Below are positions 57,801 through 62,492 of a stretch of DNA of 62,492 nt, in pieces; position 1 is the first letter of the stretch, and every line of letters begins with the position of its first letter. Both the position numbers and the translations under genes were made by a program. Below the pieces are notes generated by a model that saw only the letters and a list, made by a program, of their open reading frames with translations, searched no databases and was not told the origin of the DNA. This stretch comes from Hydrogenophilus sp. Lineage in GTDB: Bacteria > Pseudomonadota > Gammaproteobacteria > Burkholderiales > Thiobacillaceae. The stretch covers positions 1 through 62,492 of the forward strand of contig DYFK01000019.1 of assembly GCA_020725265.1 (NCBI GenBank), written 5' to 3'.

Positions 57801-59786
57801 CATCGCCACGGTATGAAAGCCCAGGCTATCGGCGAACACGAAAGCCTCGCCTTGCTCGAAGCCCGGCAACATGGCCGGGTAATGCGCGCCGATCAGCGAA
57901 CCCAACAGCTTCGCCACCTTGGCCGGTGGCGAATCTTCCTCATAACGATGGCGCCACACCAGCATGTCGAACCCCTGTTGCCACGCAACCCGCAGCGGAT
58001 GGGTAGGCAACACGATGAGGCCGATGCGATGTCCGGTCACCCCCACCACTTCCAGGGTGTGTATCAGGGTGGCGCGGGCGGGCGCAGTGTCCCACCAGGC
58101 GGTGGCGGCGTTGACGTAGTCGTTGATGATCTTGCGATCCGTGTAGAGCACCGCCAGAGGCCCCAAACTGGAACTCGCCAGCCAGCGGGAATAATCCCTG
58201 GAAACCTGGGCGAAACGCCTGCCGGCTTCGTCACTGGTGGGGGGAATCTGCACGAATTCGGGCTTGCCATCGGGGGTGCCGTCGGCGCGAACCTTGAGCT
58301 GCCAACGCCCTGGTTCACCCCCATGTACTACCCAGTCCGCCGCCAGATCAAGCAGCAGATTGGGACACAGCACCCGCGCCGCCTTGCCATCGACACGACA
58401 GGCGATATACCCCTTGGCATCCCTGCTGAAGGCTTGTTTGTCACCGGGATTGTCGGCCAGCCGGTCGAACTGCTCCCGCTCTTTCGCCACCTGGATGGCT
58501 GCCAGCGCCAGGGTGGGATAGACACTGCCGGCGCTGGTTTTCGCAGGTTTGTCGGTCTCGCCGAAGCATAGGATGAAATCCTCACTCTCCACCCGGAACG
58601 GGCTTTCTTGTTCCTCGCTTTCCAGCAAGCCCTCTGCCGTCAAGGCGCGAATCACAACCTCTGCCTCGAAGCGCGCGCTTTCTTCCAGTTCGCCGAAATC
58701 ATCCTGAGTGAACACGCATTTCTGCGGCCCTTTCGCGACATGGCTGACGGACTTTTCCGCCAGCGCATCGCCGCCGGCGCGGATTTCCACCGTGTAATCC
58801 ATCGAACCTTTCGCCAAGGTGGCGGGTTCGGTCTCCCAGCGCACCTCCAGACGTACACGCTGTTGGGGGTTGTCCGTCAACGCCAGCTTGAACACCAGAC
58901 GGCCATCAGCGTCCAGCGCCATGCCAGACCAGGCGGCGGGCTTGCCACTCTTACCACGCCAATTCACCCACCGTATGGATTGCAAGGTCTGGCTGTCGAA
59001 CAGGCCCGGATGCAGGTTGTTTAGCCACAGGGACTCAAGCTCATCCAGTCGTGCCAGCGCATCCAGCCGGGAGAGGTTATCCGCCTCGCGCAGGAAGCCG
59101 GCCAGTTCATTGCCCAAAGCTGCTTCCGCTCCCGGCAGTTGTAGCCCTGCCACCCGCGTTTCCGCCGATTGTCGGTTGCCAGCCAGCAGCCGTTCGACTA
59201 GCCGGGCGGACTTTTCCAGATCGTCATCGTCTGGCTTGCCCTCCACCGCCACCGGCCACAGGCCGATTTCCGGCAGGGCCGCCCCCAGGCCCTCTAGGCT
59301 GTAGGCGGCGCGGCAGAGATAGGCGAACTCACGCCAGGGCGACAAAGCCTTGTTGCGCGCCAGCCGGCGCGCCTTGGACAAGGCCTTGTCGGCGAACCCC
59401 TTGCCGCCGTGGGCCAGCTTCTCCCTCGCCAGGGTCTTGGCCATGGCGAACAATTCCGTTTCCGCGATCTCCCGCGCGGCGCTGTAGATGCCATCCATGC
59501 CAGCGCCGGCCTCGGCGGTATCCACCAGCAGTAGTACCGCCTCCGCCTTGTCCTCACGCCACTCCACCGCCCGGTCAGCGGTGATGGCACGGACGGCTTC
59601 ATCCACCGCCGGGCCGACCACGGCAACCCGCCAGCCCGGCGGCGAGAAGCGGCCATCCGCCGCCAGTTCCCGCGCCACTTCTCCCGGAAGACAGCGGATA
59701 TAAGCCATGCTGCCGGCCAGGGCTGGCCCCAACAGTTCGCTCAAGGAGAGCGACATGATGGGGGCGGCGTTTTCGGTCAAAGACAT
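54852..59786 (-). CDS. Giant protein with PD-(D/E)XK-like motif and C-terminal HerA/FtsK-like ATPase (DptH-like size)
   Basis: The 1644-residue protein has about 1050 N-terminal residues I cannot assign. A PD-(D/E)XK-like nuclease site follows (Asp near 1099 in RADLLYVS, then FVEVKFRRY near 1117). The C-terminal P-loop ATPase has Walker A VGLPGMGKTTCL (about 1326-1337), Walker B THAIIFDEAHRAARL (about 1527-1541) and VVASQEAKDF as a sensor-like strand. Size and C-terminal ATPase recall DptH of phosphorothioation-dependent restriction, but no dnd/dpt partner is recognisable here. The ATG at 59786 is one base after the HEPN-like stop; another in-frame ATG lies 10 codons later. A DNA-translocating, DNA-cutting defence role is inferred. 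Confidence 0.75.
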   Translation of the reverse strand: MSLTENAAPIMSLSLSELLGPALAGSMAYIRCLPGEVARELAADGRFSPPGWRVAVVGPAVDEAVRAITADRAVEWREDKAEAVLLLVDTAEAGAGMDGIYSAAREIAETELFAMAKTLAREKLAHGGKGFADKALSKARRLARNKALSPWREFAYLCRAAYSLEGLGAALPEIGLWPVAVEGKPDDDDLEKSARLVERLLAGNRQSAETRVAGLQLPGAEAALGNELAGFLREADNLSRLDALARLDELESLWLNNLHPGLFDSQTLQSIRWVNWRGKSGKPAAWSGMALDADGRLVFKLALTDNPQQRVRLEVRWETEPATLAKGSMDYTVEIRAGGDALAEKSVSHVAKGPQKCVFTQDDFGELEESARFEAEVVIRALTAEGLLESEEQESPFRVESEDFILCFGETDKPAKTSAGSVYPTLALAAIQVAKEREQFDRLADNPGDKQAFSRDAKGYIACRVDGKAARVLCPNLLLDLAADWVVHGGEPGRWQLKVRADGTPDGKPEFVQIPPTSDEAGRRFAQVSRDYSRWLASSSLGPLAVLYTDRKIINDYVNAATAWWDTAPARATLIHTLEVVGVTGHRIGLIVLPTHPLRVAWQQGFDMLVWRHRYEEDSPPAKVAKLLGSLIGAHYPAMLPGFEQGEAFVFADSLGFHTVAMTGTHDAEPKATVALLSRLLGDGDAKGEELMAPSVGKSASELLGEEVARYLALHPETRRVHVHALRPGDAMPAVRALGCALRDVEATEVDEEGEPRDGEAKRAFVLDLYPANGRARMVGRFLSATTERQRSGAGVVPEEDRWLLGSASRPGGVSLPRLAWARRDSETPSSPAHLALAFDIFKTELECVPKASVPDAALEVHGLALTPERRFEAGPVPRWVSSIPVAPEGEKHPSGRGFSERLAKAHSALLRCVAKRMGAGGNDWPVLVTEVTPDRGEMLASLHRLCDWVVTVDRHAGVEYFDSPHDLPSLYEAYLIDCVPERDDLGFLQLITSTSSLDEIVRLLDAALGEMGLSASPRNCRFLLDALKAVSGRLALRLTESGTVAQEMVALALTHSHCAGDVEAPWLSLGEGFFVPLDDVPELFRAVGESKDENGQRADLLYVSTGKRGGLKFSFVEVKFRRYLKTARTLDLLDMISSQLDASCQRWERLFGPETTPLEKTVQRARLARVLRFYARKGRRHTLSDESFERIDKELAKLAREGTGYVLPTLLEQERPRVGFVFCPEYGGTKPAEIGEDIWLFGPVRLPEARRGALQSMSPASAGEIGAMTPPREDAASAMQPGIDKTAPQVGTTVEDVELYLGQREGGDEPVHWRVSIHGNPHLLIVGLPGMGKTTCLIQLCEQLMAAGIAPIVFSYHQDIDEKLGAIWGNTLQKVSYAGLGFNPLQVVGDAPLAYMDNVTLLRDNFAAIFPDLGDVQLGRLREAIKQSYVDRGWSLGTRGDIPPFAAFHDLLKVDPKPDKGLMTRLAELADYGLFDANAGAPSLLDSTTPTLVQIHSSQNEVLQRAFSTFVLHNLYQSMFRRGTQSRITHAIIFDEAHRAARLKLIPSMAKECRKYGLSFVVASQEAKDFDASLFTAVANYLALRVNESDAKLMAKIFAPSDKVTLYADRIKQMAKFKAWFYSEGMRAPVPVALGNRGRLRSA

Positions 59787-59787
59787 A

Positions 59788-60213
59788 TCAGGACACTCCA
59801 AGGGTGGCTCGGGCGTGGCGCAACAGGGCTTCCGCCTGGGCAAGGCACTCGGCGAGCAAGGCGTCGTTGACGCCATCGCCGGTGTAGTCGTTGAGATTGC
59901 GTTGCTTACGCAGGGCGTCGAGGACGATGACGGTGGCGCTGTCCACCGCCAGGGTCAGCGGCAGTGCCTGGATGGCGGTCTGGTGGTGGCCCGGCTCGCT
60001 GGTGGAAGTTCGGTAACCCTTGGCCCAGAGCGCGGCCATCGCGCATTGCAGAATGGCCTTGTAGGCGGCATCAAAACGGTTCTCCGCGCTGATGGTGGTG
60101 ATCTGGGCATCGACCAGATTGCGCTGGGCCGCCTTCAGCAGTTTCTCGATGGCGGCAGGGTCAGCCGGATGCTTTACCAGCCTGCGAATCGCCAACAAGT
60201 TTTCCAAGGTCAT
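59788..60213 (-). CDS. HEPN-like domain protein paired with an MNT nucleotidyltransferase
   Basis: The 141-residue helical protein has the HEPN layout: KLLKAAQRNLVDAQI, then SAENRFDAAYKAILQCAMAAL and a final block ALRKQRNLNDYTGDGV. In HEPN ribonucleases the catalytic motif is R-N-x-x-x-H; here it is R105-N106-L-N-D-Y110, with Tyr replacing His. It may therefore be a non-catalytic member or use another mechanism. The gene overlaps the 3' end of the upstream nucleotidyltransferase gene by 53 bases, and its stop is one base before the ATPase start. The family call is good and toxicity uncertain. Confidence 0.78.
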   Translation of the reverse strand: MTLENLLAIRRLVKHPADPAAIEKLLKAAQRNLVDAQITTISAENRFDAAYKAILQCAMAALWAKGYRTSTSEPGHHQTAIQALPLTLAVDSATVIVLDALRKQRNLNDYTGDGVNDALLAECLAQAEALLRHARATLGVS

Positions 60214-60781
60214 GTTCGTCTCCCATCAGAAACAGTTTTTCGTTATGCAACACTTCCATGAGGAAGGTGTCCCTCGCCTTTTCCCTGAACTCAGTGGGTG
60301 AAAACAACACCGGGTTGATCTCCCGGCCGATGCGCGCCTGGGCTTCATGCAGTGCTGCCACCGCCTCGGCGAAGCCGATCTCCCCCACCAGCAGGACATC
60401 CACATCGCTGCGCGGCCCTTCCTCTCCTCGCGCCACCGAGCCGAACACCAGTGCCAGCGCGATGCGCTCCCGCAACCCGACCAAAGCGTCCCGCAGCACA
60501 TCGGCGAGGCCCGCCGTCTTGCGCAGGAGGCCAGCCAGTTCCTGGAAGACAGGGCATTCCCGGTTGGCGCCGTAATGCACTTGGTTGCCCACTTCTTGAC
60601 GCACCAGCACCCCCGCCTGGGCGAGCCGCGCCAGTTCCTTGTGCAGCGTACCGGCGGTGGTGCCGGTCAGTCGGGCGATTTCCCGGACGTGGTAGCGCCG
60701 CTCGGGATGCAGCAACAACAGCGCGAGTACTTTCTGGCGGTAGTCGCCGAACAGGAGAGAGGCAAGCATGATGTAGCTCAT
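60161..60781 (-). CDS. HTH-MNT nucleotidyltransferase (antitoxin-type)
   Basis: The 206-residue protein has an N-terminal winged helix like ArsR/MarR repressors (YHVREIARLTGTTAGTLHKE, about 30-49) and a minimal nucleotidyltransferase domain with the GSX10DXD motif: G114-S115, then D126 and D128 (FGSVARGEEGPRSDVDVLL). Such MNT proteins can AMPylate and silence a partner HEPN toxin; the gene order MNT then HEPN is the standard pair. The HTH would let it repress its own promoter, and palindromes lie just upstream. The start ATG at 60781 is the first in frame. Confidence 0.83.
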   Translation of the reverse strand: MSYIMLASLLFGDYRQKVLALLLLHPERRYHVREIARLTGTTAGTLHKELARLAQAGVLVRQEVGNQVHYGANRECPVFQELAGLLRKTAGLADVLRDALVGLRERIALALVFGSVARGEEGPRSDVDVLLVGEIGFAEAVAALHEAQARIGREINPVLFSPTEFREKARDTFLMEVLHNEKLFLMGDEHDLGKLVGDSQAGKASG

Positions 60782-60784
60782 ATA

Positions 60785-60840
60785 GCTTCGTATGAAGCCT
60801 GTTAGGCTACATCCAATTGGTGTTTCATATGCCTACGAAG
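60785..60840 (-). promoter_or_regulatory. Palindrome-rich operator before the HTH-MNT gene
   Basis: Within 56 bases there are two adjacent inverted repeats, GCTTC-GTAT-GAAGC (60785-60798) and AGCCT-GTT-AGGCT (60796-60808). CTTCGTA (60786-60792) also pairs with TACGAAG (60834-60840). They lie between the stop of the zinc-ribbon gene (60833) and the HTH-MNT start. A TTGGAT (60813-60818, minus strand) could be a -35. I read it as an operator and internal promoter for the HTH-MNT/HEPN/ATPase part of the operon. Confidence 0.55.
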
Positions 60841-61333
60841 TGGACTCGTCGCCATAATCATCATGTTCCGGGTTGCTCAAAAACCGCCCTTGCTCTCGAA
60901 TGGCATAGGTGCCGCCACGTGAATCGTTCGAGAAACTCGCCTCGATCGGCACAGGCCTTTTGATTGATTTCGTGCGCTTATTCTTCTTGTTGATCCGGAG
61001 AGGTACTTCATTCCCAATCCGCTCTATCAAGGAATAACCGGTGCCATCACACTTGAAGCAATTCGGGTTTTCCCCGCCACAAGTGCATTCGGAAATCACA
61101 TGGTTGACGAAATGGCCCGCGACGATGGTGTGCCCCACCGTCCTTCCTTCATGGCTTGCCGCATACCCTATTCCCGGGGTTGGTATCTCTTTTCGGGCAG
61201 AAGATGACGGGGTGGCCGAAGGCTTTCCATCCCGCGTATAGCGTTGTTTGATGTCGGGATAACCATACAAACCACTGGCGCTCTCTGATTGCGCCAGAAA
61301 CAGGCCTTTGGATTTACGCCGCCTCTTCCCCAT
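60833..61333 (-). CDS. Unknown protein with a Cys-rich zinc-ribbon-like motif
   Basis: The 166-residue protein starts with a very basic MGKRRRKSKG, has a low-complexity Ser/Thr region (about 35-50) and a Cys cluster SECTCGGENPNCFKCDGTGY (Cys83, 85, 92 and 95), similar to DnaJ-type or ribbon zinc motifs. The second half is basic (RINKKNKRTKSIKRPVP) and probably binds nucleic acid. The ATG at 61333 is four bases after the stop of the gene to its right. I do not recognise the family. Context suggests a DNA- or RNA-binding member of the defence operon. Confidence 0.6.
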   Translation of the reverse strand: MGKRRRKSKGLFLAQSESASGLYGYPDIKQRYTRDGKPSATPSSSARKEIPTPGIGYAASHEGRTVGHTIVAGHFVNHVISECTCGGENPNCFKCDGTGYSLIERIGNEVPLRINKKNKRTKSIKRPVPIEASFSNDSRGGTYAIREQGRFLSNPEHDDYGDESTS

Positions 61334-61337
61334 GTTT

Positions 61338-62492
61338 CTACTCCCCTGCGGGCTTCCCGTCTTCCACTGCCGGCACAACAAACCGCGCCCGCAACTGCTT
61401 CATGGACTCCGCATCGTTCACCCCCACCAGCAGGCCCAGGTCACGTAAGCGCCGTTCCAGCCAGGCCTTGTTGGTACGCAGCAGGTCTTGCGGCACGGAC
61501 ATCCCAGGCGGTTCGCGGTCCACATACAACCCATAGTGGTCGCGCAGGATGCCGAGGAACTTGCGCAAGGTGAGCGGCCGCGCGGTTTTTCCCTCACCGT
61601 CGCGGCGCAGATGGCGATGCACCAGAAAGTCCAGCAAGGCGTTGGACAGGACGATGGAGCGCAGGTCCACCGCCTTCTTCGTGCCGGCCTCGCTGCGGGA
61701 GACGCGGCGTTTGAAGGCGAGGCCGTTGGGGCGGTTGGGCATGAGGCTGCTTTCCATTGCTTTCATGAATTGTCGTCCCTGTTGCTCAACCCCACTCAGT
61801 TCCACTAGTGACTCCGCCATCCGCAAGGCCGAACTGATCCGGTCATTGCGCAACGCGCGCACCACGTCCGGCGCTTCATCGGCCTGCTCCAGTTCGTCCG
61901 CCAGGCGGCCACCATCCTCCTCCAGCCTCTCCAGGATGGATTCGGCCCTGTCGTGCCGCTCGCGGTAGATTTCCCCGAGCAGATTGAGCCAGGCGGCCGC
62001 GTCGGGTTGCCGAGGCGGCAGATCGTTCTTCAGCTTGGGATGGTGGCTGACCCGGTCGTCCAATACCCGCGCCAGCATCATCAAGACCGGCAGACGCTCA
62101 TAGCGGGTGAGTGCCTCGCTCATTGCCGCTTCTGAAATGTTGCGCAATTTGGTGTCGAGGCCATGGGAGCAGTCCACGAACAGAGGCATCGGTTCCTGTT
62201 CCTTGTGGAGGGAGCCGGTGCGTTCCCACTCGGACAGGCAAACCGTGGTGGAGAACAACAGATTGACCATACCGAGGCCGATGCCCGCCTCCAGCATGGG
62301 CAGGAAGGCCTGGCGAGGAAGGCTCGCGCCGTAGACTTCGATGAAAGTGGTCAGGTCGCCGCGCAGAAACTTGGCAGCGGTCTTGGCTATGGGCCAGCGG
62401 TTGGGGATGTCAGCCGCTGCTCCTTTCGCGCGTTCCGGTGCATGGCCGCACACTTGGGCGAGTCGCACCGCCAGCAGTTCATCCACACCTAG
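61338..62492 (-). CDS. Unknown protein of the defence operon, 5' end cut by the window
   Basis: The reading frame stays open to the edge (62492), so the true start may lie outside; the first possible internal start is the GTG at 62486. The visible 380-odd residues are helical and charged, without membrane segments. Stretches are LLFSTTVCLSEWERTGSLHK, MMLARVLDDRVSHHPKLKND, ERHDRAESILERLEEDGGRL and a C-terminal RRLRDLGLLVGVNDAESMKQ. I see no catalytic motif. It ends four bases before the zinc-ribbon gene. Phosphorothioation-restriction proteins such as DptG are of similar size, but I cannot support that match. Confidence 0.6.
   Translation of the reverse strand, partial: LGVDELLAVRLAQVCGHAPERAKGAAADIPNRWPIAKTAAKFLRGDLTTFIEVYGASLPRQAFLPMLEAGIGLGMVNLLFSTTVCLSEWERTGSLHKEQEPMPLFVDCSHGLDTKLRNISEAAMSEALTRYERLPVLMMLARVLDDRVSHHPKLKNDLPPRQPDAAAWLNLLGEIYRERHDRAESILERLEEDGGRLADELEQADEAPDVVRALRNDRISSALRMAESLVELSGVEQQGRQFMKAMESSLMPNRPNGLAFKRRVSRSEAGTKKAVDLRSIVLSNALLDFLVHRHLRRDGEGKTARPLTLRKFLGILRDHYGLYVDREPPGMSVPQDLLRTNKAWLERRLRDLGLLVGVNDAESMKQLRARFVVPAVEDGKPAGE

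Noticed and set aside
54852-59786. Naming the giant ATPase dptH outright.
   Set aside because: Size and C-terminal ATPase agree, but the partners of a phosphorothioation system are not visible and the N-terminal thousand residues could not be matched by eye.

Overview
This window is a high-GC (roughly 70%) proteobacterial chromosome segment. A betaproteobacterium of Rhodocyclales type seems most likely. The reasons are exosortase-A-associated exopolysaccharide genes, a Rnf cluster carrying a very large pyruvate:ferredoxin oxidoreductase, a B12-dependent ribonucleotide reductase under NrdR-type control, and a CusRS-like metal efflux locus. A REP-like palindrome at 5620-5682 is also common in gammaproteobacteria, so I hold the class assignment loosely. 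There are no rRNA or tRNA genes, CRISPR arrays or recognisable insertion sequences. No gene-free stretch exceeds about 190 bases.

Region 1 (1-13.9 kb) deals with selenium, sulfur and probably arsenic small molecules. senB and senC run left; senA is divergent from them and converges on egtD. SenC, SenB, SenA and EgtD together are the known requirement for selenoneine: selenophosphate, selenosugar, hercynine, then Se-C bond formation. egtD is the last gene of a tightly coupled five-gene operon (9911 to 5699) that also encodes two glycosyltransferases of the TIGR04283/TIGR04282 type, an ATP-grasp protein and a YHS-domain lipoprotein. Just beyond lie a mercuric-reductase-like flavoprotein coupled to the radical SAM protein ArsS, and two rhodanese proteins.

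Region 2 (13.9-18.6 kb) holds class II ribonucleotide reductase nrdJ behind two NrdR boxes, exonuclease III, and a WGR-DUF2384 fusion that may be read from a leaderless mRNA.

Region 3 (18.6-26.7 kb) is part of an exopolysaccharide locus: polysaccharide deacetylase, an asparagine-synthase-like amidotransferase without the catalytic cysteine, PLP decarboxylase, acyl-CoA ligase, GNAT protein, acyl carrier protein and a hydrolase. The exosortase itself is not present. Region 4 (26.7-29.3 kb) holds phosphofructokinase, a small DUF protein, PhoU and a small lipoprotein.

Region 5 (29.3-41.6 kb) is one long leftward operon: rnfB, a 1655-residue pyruvate:ferredoxin oxidoreductase with an extra ferredoxin domain, rnfC, an unknown gene, rnfD, rnfG, rnfE, rnfA and a small Cys-rich membrane protein. 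A CysB-like LysR regulator diverges from it. The layout couples oxoacid oxidation directly to ferredoxin:NAD ion pumping. Region 6 (41.6-50.2 kb) is a heavy-metal efflux system (two-component regulator, TolC-like protein, adaptor, CusA/CzcA pump, two small periplasmic proteins) with a regulator box between the divergent units. Region 7 (50.2-54.7 kb) has a four-part c-di-GMP enzyme, a small membrane protein and a methyltransferase.

Region 8 (54.85 kb to the right edge) has visibly lower GC and looks transferred. It is a five-gene leftward operon: an unknown gene cut by the edge, a zinc-ribbon-like protein, an HTH-MNT nucleotidyltransferase, a HEPN-like protein, and a 1644-residue protein combining a PD-(D/E)XK-like motif with a C-terminal HerA/FtsK-like ATPase. 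I could not match this set to a named system. It is the best candidate here for an undescribed defence system.
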